A DNA stretch of 45,856 nt from Streptomyces sp. NP160 (GTDB lineage: Bacteria > Actinomycetota > Actinomycetes > Actinomycetales > Quadrisphaeraceae): contig NZ_VDMJ01000049.1 of assembly GCF_006335115.1 (NCBI RefSeq), positions 1 to 45,856 of the forward strand. Reading direction: 5' to 3'. Positions 1 through 10,249 of this stretch are shown one piece after another. Each line of letters starts with the position of its first letter. The stretch's first letter is position 1. The translations under genes were made by a program, and so were the position numbers. The notes beneath the pieces were generated by a model. It searched no databases. It was given only the letters and a program-made list of their open reading frames with translations, and was not told the origin of the DNA.

Positions 1-28
1 GAGGGAGGGAGGGAGGGAGGGAGGGAGG
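1..28. repeat. GGGA tetranucleotide tract
   Basis: Seven tandem copies of a GAGG/GGGA tetranucleotide reach the left edge of the window, so the tract may be longer. With more than four GGG runs separated by single A residues it could form a G-quadruplex on the plus strand. It lies just upstream of the LacI operators and promoter. Confidence 0.9.
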
Positions 29-40
29 TCGCTTCGGCGC

Positions 41-79
41 TGAACCGGTTTGACACGTCCGAGTTGAACCGGTTTGACT
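41..79 (+). promoter_or_regulatory. Two LacI-type operators over the sugar operon promoter
   Basis: The 14-mer TGAACCGGTTTGAC occurs at 41-54 and again at 65-78, each with the palindromic core AACCGGTT and a central CG, as is typical of LacI-family operators. The copies are 24 bp apart. A TTGACA at 50-55 could be the -35 box and TTGACT at 74-79 the -10 box, so the two sites would cover both promoter elements. The ATG at 86 follows directly without a Shine-Dalgarno sequence, so the transcript may be leaderless. The natural inference is autoregulation by the adjacent LacI protein. Confidence 0.75.
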
Positions 80-85
80 ACCTCC

Positions 86-1159
86 ATGGCACACAGGGGT
101 GCGCGGGCGACGATCGCCGACGTGGCGCGCGAGGCGGGCGTGTCCAAGGGCACCGTCTCGATGGCGCTCACCGGCCGCGGCCGCGTCGCCCCGGGCACCC
201 GGGAGAAGGTTCTCGAGGTGGCCCAGCGCCTCGACTGGGTGCCCAGCGCCCGCGCCCGCAGCCTGTCCACCGACCGCGCCGACGCCCTCGGGCTGGTGCT
301 GGCCCGCGAGCCCGAGCACCTGGGCGCAGACCCGTTCTTCGCCCCGTTCATCGCCGGCGTCGAGGCGGCGCTGTCCCCGCGCGGGCAGGCACTCGTGCTG
401 CACGTCGTGACCACGCCGGCCGAGGAGCGCGAGGCCTACCGCCGCCTGGCCGCCGGCCGCGTCGACGGGGCCCTGCTCACGGACCTCCGCGTCGACGACG
501 AGCGCCCCGCGCTGCTCGCCGACCTCGGCCTGCCGGCCCTCGCGGTCGGCCACCAGCGCTCCACGACGAGTGCGTCCCCGCTCCCCCAGGTCGCCCTCGA
601 CGACCGCACGGGCGTGCGCGCCGCGGTCGACCACCTCGTCGAGCTCGGTCACCGGCGCCTCGCGCACGTGACCGGCTCGCAGCAGCTCGTGCACGGCGTG
701 GACCGGCTCGAGGCGTTCCGCGACGCGGTCGCCGCCCACGGCGCCGCCCTCGACGCTCCGACCGTGCTCGACGGCGACTTCTCCGCCGCGAGCGGAGCCG
801 CCGCCGCCCACCGCTGGCTGGCCGACCGCACGGCGCGCGGCGCGGCCGCTGCACCGACCGCCCTCGTCGTCGCCAACGACCTCATGGCCACCGCCGCGCT
901 CGGCGTGCTCGCGGCGGCCGGCGTCCGCGTCCCGGCCGAGGTGTCGGTGACCGGCTTCGACGACGCGCCGCTCGCCGCCCACCTCTCGCCCCCGCTGACC
1001 ACGGTGCGCAGCGACGCCGCAGCCTGGGGCCGCGCCGCCGCCGACGCCCTCCTCGACCTGCTCGAGGGCGACGACGACCGCGGACGACCAGCCGCTGTCG
1101 CGGACCTCCCCGCCGCCCGGCTCGCCGTCCGAGGCTCCACGGGCGCTCCGCCCACCTGA
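86..1159 (+). CDS. LacI-family transcriptional regulator of sugar operon
   Basis: This 357-residue protein has the complete LacI-family layout. An N-terminal helix-turn-helix begins at about residue 8 (TIADVAREAGVSKGTVSMAL), followed by a hinge helix (WVPSARARSLST) and a periplasmic-binding-like effector domain to the C-terminus, including the family motif VSVTGFDDAPLAAHLSPPLTTV near residue 290. I chose ATG at 86 over an in-frame TTG at 74, because the TTG lies inside the second operator and ATG places the HTH at the usual position. It heads an operon with an ABC sugar importer and two carbohydrate-active proteins, so it probably represses them until a sugar ligand binds. The ligand cannot be read from the sequence; the GH130 gene suggests a beta-mannoside. 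Confidence 0.93.
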   Translation: MAHRGARATIADVAREAGVSKGTVSMALTGRGRVAPGTREKVLEVAQRLDWVPSARARSLSTDRADALGLVLAREPEHLGADPFFAPFIAGVEAALSPRGQALVLHVVTTPAEEREAYRRLAAGRVDGALLTDLRVDDERPALLADLGLPALAVGHQRSTTSASPLPQVALDDRTGVRAAVDHLVELGHRRLAHVTGSQQLVHGVDRLEAFRDAVAAHGAALDAPTVLDGDFSAASGAAAAHRWLADRTARGAAAAPTALVVANDLMATAALGVLAAAGVRVPAEVSVTGFDDAPLAAHLSPPLTTVRSDAAAWGRAAADALLDLLEGDDDRGRPAAVADLPAARLAVRGSTGAPPT

Positions 1160-1205
1160 CCAGCACGACCCACCCCACCCACTGCGACCACGACGAGGAG
1201 GACGC

Positions 1206-2498
1206 ATGAGGACCAGCGCTCGATGGGGAGCGGTGGCCGCGGCAGTGCTGCTGACCGCGACGACCGCCGCCTGCGGCGGTGGGCAGAGCCCCGGGAACCC
1301 GCAGGGACGAGGCCCCATCACCGTCTGGCTGTCCAACAACGAGCAGGAGGTCGCCTGGGGCGAGGCGGAGGTCGAGGCCTGGAACGCCGCCAACCCCGAC
1401 CAGCAGGTGACCGCCCAGCAGATACCCGCTGGGAAGTCCTCCGAGGAGGTCATCGGCGCAGCCATCGCGGCGGGCACCACGCCCTGCCTCATCTACAACA
1501 CCTCGCCCGCCGCGGTGCCGCAGTTCGTCAAGCAGGGCGGGCTGGTCCCGCTCGACACCATGCCGGGCGGGGAGGACTACATCACCCAGCGCACCGGCGA
1601 AGCCGCTGAGCAGTACCGCTCGCCGGACGGGCACTTCTACCAGCTGCCGTGGAAGTCGAACCCGGTCATGGTGATCTACAACAAGGAGATCTTCGCCGAG
1701 GCCGGGCTGGACCCCGACGACCCCCCGCTGTCCACCTACGCCGACGTGCTCGCCGCCTCGGAGGAGATCGTCAGCTCCGGCGCCGCGCCCTCGGCGATCT
1801 GGCCCTCGCCGGCCAGCCAGTTCTTCCAGTCCTGGTTCGACCTCTACCCGCTGTACGCCGCCGCGAGCGGCGGCCAGCAGCTGGTGGTGGACGGGACGGC
1901 CCAGGTCGACTCGGCGCCGGCCCTGGAGGCAGCGGACTTCTGGCGCCAGATGTACGCGAAGAAGCTGTCCCCGCAGGAGGCGTACACCGGTGACGCCTTC
2001 GCCGACGGCAAGGCGGCCATGGCCATGGTCGGCCCGTGGGCGGTGGCGGTCTACGGCAAGGACGTCGACTGGGGCGTCGTCCCCGTCCCCACCCCGAACG
2101 GCGAGCCGGCCGACCAGGTCCACACCTTCTCCGACGCCAAGAACGTCTCCCTGCCCGTCGCCTGCCAGAACCAGGCCACCGCGTGGGACTTCCTGCAGTT
2201 CTCCACCAGCGCTGACGCCGACCGCGCCCTGCTGACGGAGACCGGGCAGATGCCGATGCGCGCCGACGTCGCGCAGACCTACGCCGACTGGTTCGCCAGC
2301 GAGGACGGCAAGCCCTACGCGCCCTTCGCCGCCCAGGCCGCCCGCACCGTGGAGGTGCCCAACGTGAAGAACTCCGTGGAGATCTGGCAGGACGTCCGCA
2401 ACGCGTGGACGGGCTCGGTGATCTTCGGCGAGGAGCCGGTGGCGTCCGCGATGCGCGACGCGAACGGCGAGGTCCAGCACCTCCTGGAGGTGCCGTGA
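1206..2498 (+). CDS. ABC transporter sugar-binding lipoprotein
   Basis: The 430-residue product starts with a lipoprotein signal peptide (hydrophobic run, then a lipobox ending ..TTAAC, Cys at about residue 23) and should be anchored outside the membrane. The mature part looks like a family 1 solute-binding protein: ITVWLSNNEQE near the start, PWKSNPVMVIYNKEIFAEAGLD at about residue 150 and GKAAMAMVGPWAV at about residue 275, all characteristic of oligosaccharide-binding subunits. GAGGAG ends 5 nt before the ATG. The stop codon overlaps the ATG of the first permease (TGATG). No ATPase gene is present in the operon, which is usual for actinobacterial CUT1 importers that share a general MsiK-type ATPase. 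Confidence 0.93.
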   Translation: MRTSARWGAVAAAVLLTATTAACGGGQSPGNPQGRGPITVWLSNNEQEVAWGEAEVEAWNAANPDQQVTAQQIPAGKSSEEVIGAAIAAGTTPCLIYNTSPAAVPQFVKQGGLVPLDTMPGGEDYITQRTGEAAEQYRSPDGHFYQLPWKSNPVMVIYNKEIFAEAGLDPDDPPLSTYADVLAASEEIVSSGAAPSAIWPSPASQFFQSWFDLYPLYAAASGGQQLVVDGTAQVDSAPALEAADFWRQMYAKKLSPQEAYTGDAFADGKAAMAMVGPWAVAVYGKDVDWGVVPVPTPNGEPADQVHTFSDAKNVSLPVACQNQATAWDFLQFSTSADADRALLTETGQMPMRADVAQTYADWFASEDGKPYAPFAAQAARTVEVPNVKNSVEIWQDVRNAWTGSVIFGEEPVASAMRDANGEVQHLLEVP

Positions 2499-3490
2499 TG
2501 AGCGCCCTCACCCCGGCCCGCCCGGGCCCCGCGTCGTCGTCGACCAGCGCGAAGAGACCGACGACGACGAGCGCCTCCGACGGCCGTCCCCCGCGCCGCG
2601 GCTCCACGCCGCTCCAGCGGGCCTTCGGCCGCCACCCCATCGGGGTGCTGCTGGCCCTGCCGTACGCGGTGTTCCTCGTGGCGGTGTTCGCCTACCCGGT
2701 GGTGCTCGCCGCGTGGATGAGCGTCCACGACTGGTTCTTCGCCGCGCCCGGTGTGGAGGTCTCCCACCCGTTCGTCGGCTTCGAGAACTACCGCCAGGTG
2801 CTCACCGACCCGCAGGTCCACCAGGCGTTCCTCAACATCGGCGTCTTCCTCGTCATCAACGTGCCGCTCACCGTCGCCCTGGCGCTGGTGCTCGCGGTGG
2901 CGCTGAACCGCGCTGCCCGCGGCCGGACGTTCTTCCGGGTGGCGTTCTACGTGCCGTACGTGACGGCGAGCGTGGCGCTGGTGGGGGTCTGGCTGTTCCT
3001 GCTGGGCGGTGACGGGGTGGTCAACTCCCTGCTCGGCCCGCTCGCGCCGGACCCGTCGTGGCTGGTCAACAGCTCTCTCGCCATGCCGAGCATCGCCGGT
3101 TTCGTGGCGTGGAAGCAGCTGGGGTTCTTCGTGCTGCTCTACCTCGCGGCGCTGCAGAACGTCAGCAAGGACCTCTACGAGGCCGCCTCGATGGACGGCG
3201 CCGGCCGCATCCGGCAGTTCTTCACCGTGACCGTGCCGGGCGTGCGGACGACGACCGCCCTGGTGGTCATCCTCGCCGTCATCACCGGCGCCAACCTCTT
3301 CACCGAGCCCTACCTGCTCACCGGCGGCGGTGGCCCGGACGGCGCGTCGACGTCGCCGGTGCTGCTCATGTACCAGCTGGGCATCGAGCAGGGGAACCCC
3401 GACACCGCCTCCGCCCTGGGCATCGTGCTCGTGGTCGTGGTCGGGCTGCTGGTCCTCGTCAACCGCCGACTGCTGAGGAGCGAGTCGTGA
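2498..3490 (+). CDS. ABC sugar permease, MalF type
   Basis: This is a 330-residue integral membrane protein with a disordered, Ser/Thr/Pro-rich cytoplasmic N-terminus of about 45 residues, then six predicted membrane segments beginning IGVLLALPYAVFLVAVFAYP. The EAA loop that docks on the ATPase is visible near residue 228 (DLYEAASMDGAGRIRQFFTV). The ATG overlaps the preceding stop codon, and its own stop overlaps the GTG of the next permease, so the three transport genes are translationally coupled. The open frame extends further upstream, but that part lies within the binding-protein gene and has no reason to be translated. Sugar specificity is unknown. Confidence 0.93.
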   Translation: MSALTPARPGPASSSTSAKRPTTTSASDGRPPRRGSTPLQRAFGRHPIGVLLALPYAVFLVAVFAYPVVLAAWMSVHDWFFAAPGVEVSHPFVGFENYRQVLTDPQVHQAFLNIGVFLVINVPLTVALALVLAVALNRAARGRTFFRVAFYVPYVTASVALVGVWLFLLGGDGVVNSLLGPLAPDPSWLVNSSLAMPSIAGFVAWKQLGFFVLLYLAALQNVSKDLYEAASMDGAGRIRQFFTVTVPGVRTTTALVVILAVITGANLFTEPYLLTGGGGPDGASTSPVLLMYQLGIEQGNPDTASALGIVLVVVVGLLVLVNRRLLRSES

Positions 3491-4392
3491 GCGCCACCAC
3501 CCCCGTCCGTGATCATGGGCGACCGGCCACCCCGGCCGAGGCCGACGCGCGACCGCGGCGCAGCGGCGGGGCGTCGCGCTGGGTGGTGCCCACCGTCCTG
3601 ACGCTCGGGGCGCTGGCGTTCCTGCTGCCCTTCTACCTCATGGTGATCGGCTCGCTGCAGGCCGAGCCCGACACCTCCATCAGCGGCCTGGTGCCCAGCG
3701 GTGGCCTGACCACGCAGAACTACGCCAACATCGACGGCTCCATCGACCTGTGGCGCACGCTGCTCAACTCCGGCGTCATCACCGGTGGCGCGGTCGTCGG
3801 CACGCTCGTCTTCGGCGTGCTGGCCGGGTACGCCCTCGCCGTCCTGCACTTCCGCGGCCGCGGCACGCTGTTCGCGATGGTGCTGCTGGTGCAGGTCATC
3901 CCGTTCCAGCTGCTCACCATCCCGCTGTACGTGCTCACGGTGCGCACCTACGGGCTGGCCGACAACTACCTCGGCATGGTGCTGCCGTTCCTCATCAACA
4001 CCACGGCGGTGTTCGTCTTCCGGCAGTTCTTCCTGCAGCTCCCGCCCGACCTGTTCTCCGCCGCGCGCATCGACGGCGCCTCGGAGCTGCGGGTGCTCTG
4101 GTCGGTGGCCCTGCCGCTGGTCCGCCCGGCGCTGCTGACCGTGGTGCTGCTGACGTTCATCGGTCCCTGGAACGAGTTCCTCTGGCCGTTCCTCGTCACC
4201 AAGGAAGCGTCGATGCAGCCGCTCGCCGTGGCGCTGGCCAACTACCAGGCGAACGTCGCCGCCACCACGTCCAACCCCTACGGCGCCGTGCTCGCCGGCT
4301 CGGTGGTGCTGGCCGCCCCCGCGGTGGGGCTGTTCCTCGTGTTCCAGCGGCACTTCACCGCCACCAACCTCTCCGCGGGAGTCAAAGGATGA
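3487..4392 (+). CDS. ABC sugar permease, MalG type
   Basis: This 301-residue permease starts at a GTG that overlaps the stop of the upstream permease by 4 nt (GTGA). After a 35-residue cytoplasmic tail come six hydrophobic segments (WVVPTVLTLGALAFLLPFYL onward), and the EAA motif is at about residue 197 (AARIDGASELRVLWSVALPL). It would pair with the MalF-type subunit to form the sugar channel. Oddly, residues 7-17 of the tail (RDHGRPATPA) are encoded by a copy of the dispersed TGATCA-core repeat described below, so this part was probably added by repeat insertion rather than inherited with the family. Its stop overlaps the ATG of the secreted protein gene. Confidence 0.93.
   Translation: MSATTPVRDHGRPATPAEADARPRRSGGASRWVVPTVLTLGALAFLLPFYLMVIGSLQAEPDTSISGLVPSGGLTTQNYANIDGSIDLWRTLLNSGVITGGAVVGTLVFGVLAGYALAVLHFRGRGTLFAMVLLVQVIPFQLLTIPLYVLTVRTYGLADNYLGMVLPFLINTTAVFVFRQFFLQLPPDLFSAARIDGASELRVLWSVALPLVRPALLTVVLLTFIGPWNEFLWPFLVTKEASMQPLAVALANYQANVAATTSNPYGAVLAGSVVLAAPAVGLFLVFQRHFTATNLSAGVKG
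3507..3537 (+). repeat. Dispersed TGATCA-core repeat (family A), copy inside permease gene
   Basis: The core CCGTGATCATGGGCGA begins at 3507 and is followed by CCGGCCACCCCGGCC. It is 30/31 identical to the copy at 36713-36743, which lies in an unrelated gene. Both are read in the same frame, giving RDHGR-ATPA, the frame that avoids the TGA in the core. Confidence 0.85.
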
Positions 4393-6479
4393 CCACCACG
4401 ACCACCACCACCACGAGGACGACGACGCGGGCCGTCGCGGTGGCCGCCGCGCTGCTGCTCGGGGGCGCGTGCCTGGCGGTGCCCGCGAGCGCCGCGCCGG
4501 CGGAGCTCGGCCCCGCCGCCGGGGGCCAGGCCGCGAAGCCGACCCCCGCAGCGGGACAGCGGCTGGCGAACACCGGCCACCTGACCACGCTCACCACGCG
4601 CGTGGCCCCGCCGGCGCAGGCCGGTCACACCACGTACCGGCTGGCGGAGGAGCCGCAGGTCGGGGTGCTCTGGACGTACGCCGAGCCCTCGCAGGCGTCG
4701 GGGGGCGCCCGCCCGGGTGTGACGAGCAAGGACGGCTGGGACCTCATCGGCGGCGGCACCTACGACGCCGCCACGGGTGACTGGACGCAGGGCGCCTTCA
4801 ACGCCGACGACGTCACCCGCGCCGCCGTCGCCTTCACCCGCCACTGGCAGGCCACCGGAGACGCGGCGAGCCGCGAGCAGGCGTACCAGCTGCTGCGCGG
4901 GACCACCTACCTGCAGACGACCGAGGGCCCGAACGCCGGGAACGTCGTCCTGTGGATGCAGCCGGACGGCGAGCTGAACCGCAGCGCGGAGCCGGTGGAG
5001 CTGCCGGACCCGAGCGACTCCGCGGAGTCGTACTGGCTGGCGCGCACGGTGTGGGCGCTGGGCGAGGGGTACGCGGCGTTCGCCGCCTCCGACGCGCCCG
5101 GCGACCGCGAGTTCGCGGCGTTCCTGGCGCAGCGGATGTCGCTGTCGCTCGACGCGCTGCAGCGCCAGAGCCTGGGGAAGCACGGGAAGTGGCAGGTCTC
5201 CGACGGCGACCGGGTGCCCGGCTGGCTCATCACCGGAGGCGCGGACGCGACGAGCGAGGCCGTGCTCGGGCTGGCGTCGTTCGTGGGCGCTGGGGGTCGG
5301 GCCTCCGATCCCGCCGTCGTCGAGAGGGCCAGGGCGGCGCTTCGGGCGTACGCCGAGGGCATCGCCGCCATGGGGACGCCGCCCACCACCGACGTCACGA
5401 CCCGCGGCCGCGGCATGGCGGCGCCGACCTACCCGTTCGGCGCGGTGCTGCCGTGGACGCAGTCCCGGTCGCAGTGGCACGCGTGGGGCGCGCAGATGCC
5501 GGCGGCGCTCGCCGAGGCCTCCGACGTGCTCGGAGACCCGGCGCTGCTCTCCCCCGCCGTGGACGACACGACGGTGTTCACTCCGCTGCTGCTCGCCTCC
5601 GGCGGGCCGGACGACTCCTGGGCCCCGGCGCCGGTGGACCGGTCGCAGATCGCGTACGGGGCTGACGCGCGGCTGGCCTCGGTGCTCGCCGTCGCCGACG
5701 AGACGGGCGACCGGAAGCTCGGCACGCAGCTGGCCGGCGCTGCAGGGGCGTGGTTCTTCGGGGCCAACCCGGCGGGCGTGCCCGTCTACGACCCGACGAC
5801 CGGTGTCACCAACGACGGCATCAACGCGGACCGCTCCGTGAACGAGAACTCCGGGGCCGAGTCGACCATCCACGGCTTGCTCGCGGCGCTCGCGCTCGAC
5901 GAGCACCCGCAGGCGAAGGCCATCGCCACGCAGCAGACGCGCATCGCCACGAGCGACGGGCTGCAGGTGGTGGAGGGCGAGTCCGGCACCGGAGCGGGCA
6001 GCGTCGTCACGCTGCCGGAGGGCGAGGCGTGGACCGGGGAGGCGCAGTGGTCCGGCGGCGCCTACCGCTCGCTGCCGCCCGGTGCCGCCACCCAGCTGGC
6101 CCTGCCGGCAGCGGGCGGTCCTGGGCCGCGGTGGGCGTCCGTCGTCGTCGACCTGGCCACCGCGCCGGGTGCACCGGCGCCGAGGCTCACCGTGGCCGCC
6201 CTGGACACGAAGACCGGGACGACGACGGCGCTCGGCGACGTCGACGTCCGTGGCGTCGAGCAGGGGATCTCCGCCGGGCCCGGCTCGCTGCGGGCGCTGC
6301 CGCTGGGCGTGCCTCTGCCGAAGGGCGCCGACGCGCTGGTGGTGACCTCCAGCGGAGCCGCGGCCGGTGGGCCGGCGTCGCTGGACGCCGTCCTCGTGGT
6401 GCCGCAGACGCCGTCCCTGACCCTGACCACCCCCGACGGGAAGCGCTCGACCACCGTCAGCGCCTCCCCCACCCGCTGA
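4389..6479 (+). CDS. Secreted protein, glycosidase-like, family not recognised
   Basis: The 696-residue product begins with a striking Thr-rich tract (MTTTTTTTTRTTTR) followed by a normal hydrophobic signal peptide (AVAVAAALLLGGACLAVPASA, cleavage after about residue 36). The region from about 60 to 520 is rich in helices, Trp and Gly and looks like an alpha/alpha-barrel carbohydrate-active domain (GWDLIGGGTYD, WLITGGADATSEAVLGLA, FFGANPAGVPVYDP, NENSGAESTIHGLLAAL). The last 160 residues look like a beta-rich accessory domain. I cannot assign a CAZy family. The ATG overlaps the permease stop (ATGA), with AAAGG just upstream. Its place between importer and GH130 genes suggests it trims or releases an extracellular polysaccharide or oligosaccharide, which is inference. 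Confidence 0.72.
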   Translation: MTTTTTTTTRTTTRAVAVAAALLLGGACLAVPASAAPAELGPAAGGQAAKPTPAAGQRLANTGHLTTLTTRVAPPAQAGHTTYRLAEEPQVGVLWTYAEPSQASGGARPGVTSKDGWDLIGGGTYDAATGDWTQGAFNADDVTRAAVAFTRHWQATGDAASREQAYQLLRGTTYLQTTEGPNAGNVVLWMQPDGELNRSAEPVELPDPSDSAESYWLARTVWALGEGYAAFAASDAPGDREFAAFLAQRMSLSLDALQRQSLGKHGKWQVSDGDRVPGWLITGGADATSEAVLGLASFVGAGGRASDPAVVERARAALRAYAEGIAAMGTPPTTDVTTRGRGMAAPTYPFGAVLPWTQSRSQWHAWGAQMPAALAEASDVLGDPALLSPAVDDTTVFTPLLLASGGPDDSWAPAPVDRSQIAYGADARLASVLAVADETGDRKLGTQLAGAAGAWFFGANPAGVPVYDPTTGVTNDGINADRSVNENSGAESTIHGLLAALALDEHPQAKAIATQQTRIATSDGLQVVEGESGTGAGSVVTLPEGEAWTGEAQWSGGAYRSLPPGAATQLALPAAGGPGPRWASVVVDLATAPGAPAPRLTVAALDTKTGTTTALGDVDVRGVEQGISAGPGSLRALPLGVPLPKGADALVVTSSGAAAGGPASLDAVLVVPQTPSLTLTTPDGKRSTTVSASPTR

Positions 6480-6515
6480 CCAGGCCTGACCGCAGACCGA
6501 GAGGAACCGACACCG

Positions 6516-7523
6516 ATGACCGCGACCTTCCCCCTGGGCCCGTTCACCCCGCACGCCTCCAACCCGATCCTGTCCCCGCGCGGGACCACGTGGGAGTCGG
6601 GCAGCGTCTACAACCCGGCGGCGCTCGTCGTCGACGGGTTCGAGGGCGCCGAGGGCTCCGAGGTGGTGCTGCTCTACCGCGCCCACGCCGACGACGTGGT
6701 CAGCCACGTGGGGCTCGCCCGCAGCCGCGACGGCGTGCACTTCACGTGCGACCCCGACCCGGTGTTCTCCCCCGCCGAGCCCCACGAGGTGCACGGCGTG
6801 GAGGACCCGCGCGTCACCGAGGTGGACGGCACGTACTACCTCACCTACAGCGCCTACGACGGCGAGCGCGCCCTGCTGTGCCTGGCCACCTCTACCGACC
6901 TGCGCACCTGGGAGCGCCACGGCGTGGTGCTGCCCGAGCTCAACAGCTTCGCCGGGCACGAGGGCGGCCCGACCGGCCCGTGGACCAAGGCCGGCGGCAT
7001 CCTGCCGGTGCAGGTGGACGGTCGCTGGCTCATGTACGTGGGCGAGGGCTCGATCTACCTCGCCGAGTCCGACGACCTCCTCCACTGGCGGCTCGTGTCG
7101 GAGGAGCCCGTGCTCGAGCCGGAGCCGGGCACGTGGTCGGAGTTCCTCGTGGAGGTCGGGCCGCCGCCGGTGCTGCTCGACAACGGGCTCATCTGCCTGG
7201 TCTACAACGCCGCGGTGAAGCTGCCCGAGGGCGGCGTGCGCTACGTGTGCGGGCAGGCGCTGTTCGACCCGGCGGACCCGACCCGCGTGGTGGCCGAGCT
7301 CGACCACCCGTGGCTGGAGCCGCGCACCGCCGAGGAGCAGCACGGGTTGGTCTCCAACGTGACGTTCGTGGAGGGGCTCGTGCAGTTCCAGGGCTCGTGG
7401 TTCGCCTACTACGGGCAGTCCGACTCCACGCTCGGCGTGGCCGTCGCGCCCGCTGGGGAGCGCTTCGGCGGGTCCTCGCTGCCGATGACGTCGCAGCAGC
7501 GCACGGTGCTCGCCAGCGCCTGA
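6516..7523 (+). CDS. GH130 family glycosidase/phosphorylase (beta-mannoside acting)
   Basis: The protein is 335 residues, the usual GH130 length, with no signal peptide, so it acts in the cytoplasm on imported sugar. Five-bladed propeller features are visible: NPILSPRG-TWESGSVYNPAAL near the start, GVEDPRVTEVDGTYYLTYSAYDG at about 90-112 and repeated DGRWLMYVGEG-type blades. GH130 members cleave or phosphorolyse beta-1,2- or beta-1,4-mannosidic bonds; GVEDPR carries the conserved Asp of the family. Which subtype, and whether hydrolase or phosphorylase, cannot be settled by eye because it depends on phosphate-binding basic residues I could not align. GAGAGGAACC precedes the ATG. It is the last gene of the operon. 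Confidence 0.88.
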   Translation: MTATFPLGPFTPHASNPILSPRGTTWESGSVYNPAALVVDGFEGAEGSEVVLLYRAHADDVVSHVGLARSRDGVHFTCDPDPVFSPAEPHEVHGVEDPRVTEVDGTYYLTYSAYDGERALLCLATSTDLRTWERHGVVLPELNSFAGHEGGPTGPWTKAGGILPVQVDGRWLMYVGEGSIYLAESDDLLHWRLVSEEPVLEPEPGTWSEFLVEVGPPPVLLDNGLICLVYNAAVKLPEGGVRYVCGQALFDPADPTRVVAELDHPWLEPRTAEEQHGLVSNVTFVEGLVQFQGSWFAYYGQSDSTLGVAVAPAGERFGGSSLPMTSQQRTVLASA

Positions 7524-7734
7524 ACCCTCCACTCACCGGTGTCGCCCGGGAGTGCGGGACGACGACGTCGAAGGGTGTGGTCGTCGCGCTGCCGAGGTCG
7601 GGTCCCCGCTGAGATCGCCCCACTGGACGGCGGCGCCAGCGCCGCGTCCGCCTGTCCTCCTGTCCGCCTGCGATGACTCGTGGGCGCAGCCGGGGTCTGC
7701 ACCTGGAGATGCCGCCGCGCAGGAGGAGCGACCC

Positions 7735-8241
7735 GTGGACGAGGAGCAGCCCCACCGTCGGAGCAGCCCGACCGAGCCGGACCGCGAGGAGCGCAGCGCG
7801 TTGCTGCACTTCCTGACGGCGAACCGCGCCGCCGCGGTCTCCGTCGTCTCAGGGCTCACCGAGGACCAGGCGCGGCGCGCGGTCCTGCCCAGCGGCTGGT
7901 CGGTGTTGGACATGCTGGTCCACCTCGCCGGTGTGGAGCGCCACTGGTTCCTGCTGGCGGTCTCCGGTGACCGCACCGACACCCCGGCCTGGTCGGAGCC
8001 GGTCGAGGACCTGGCGGGGGCGGTGGCCGCCTACCGGGCGGAGTGGCGCCGCTCGGACGCGCTGCTGGCCGGCGCGCACCTGGACGACGCGGTCGCCGTC
8101 CAGCCCGGACAGCTGCGCGGGGAGGTGAGCACCGTGCGCGGCGTGCTGCTGCACGTCGTCGAGGAGACGGCGCGGCACGCGGGCCACCTGGACGTCGTCA
8201 GGGAGCTCCTCGACGGGCGCACGGGGCTGGGGCCTCGCTGA
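7735..8241 (+). CDS. DinB/DUF664-like protein
   Basis: A 168-residue protein resembling the DinB/DUF664 four-helix superfamily: LLHFLTANRAAAVSVVSGLTEDQARRAVLPSGWSVLDMLVHLAGVERHW, then LLHVVEETARHAGHLDVVRELLDGRTG at the C-terminus. His residues at about 64, 69 and those of ETARHAGH match the usual metal-binding positions. Many family members are thiol-dependent metalloenzymes or have no known function. The GTG at 7735 is chosen because AGGAGGAG lies 6 nt upstream; the frame is open to 7552, but that region has no better signal. The gene stands alone between the sugar operon and the kinase. The 211 bp before it (7524-7734) hold no recognisable feature. Confidence 0.82.
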   Translation: MDEEQPHRRSSPTEPDREERSALLHFLTANRAAAVSVVSGLTEDQARRAVLPSGWSVLDMLVHLAGVERHWFLLAVSGDRTDTPAWSEPVEDLAGAVAAYRAEWRRSDALLAGAHLDDAVAVQPGQLRGEVSTVRGVLLHVVEETARHAGHLDVVRELLDGRTGLGPR

Positions 8242-8421
8242 GCGTCCCAGGGGCCGAGCCGTCCGAGCGGGCTTCGAGTGGGCACCGGCGCCCGGGTTGC
8301 GACAGTCTCGGGAGCAGCACCAGGACCGGCACCGGGACCGGGCACCTCGCCCCCTGTGGTCGGAGGCGCCTGCGGGGGCCGTGGCGCCGACGAGGTGCCG
8401 GGACGACGGGAAGAGGTGGCC

Positions 8422-10242
<1,821 letters not shown>

Positions 10243-10249
10243 CCGCAGC

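Noticed and set aside
4278-7532. A 1084-codon minus-strand open frame across the secreted protein and GH130 genes
   Set aside because: It is a compositional shadow of the two plus-strand genes with no recognisable domain or start signal.
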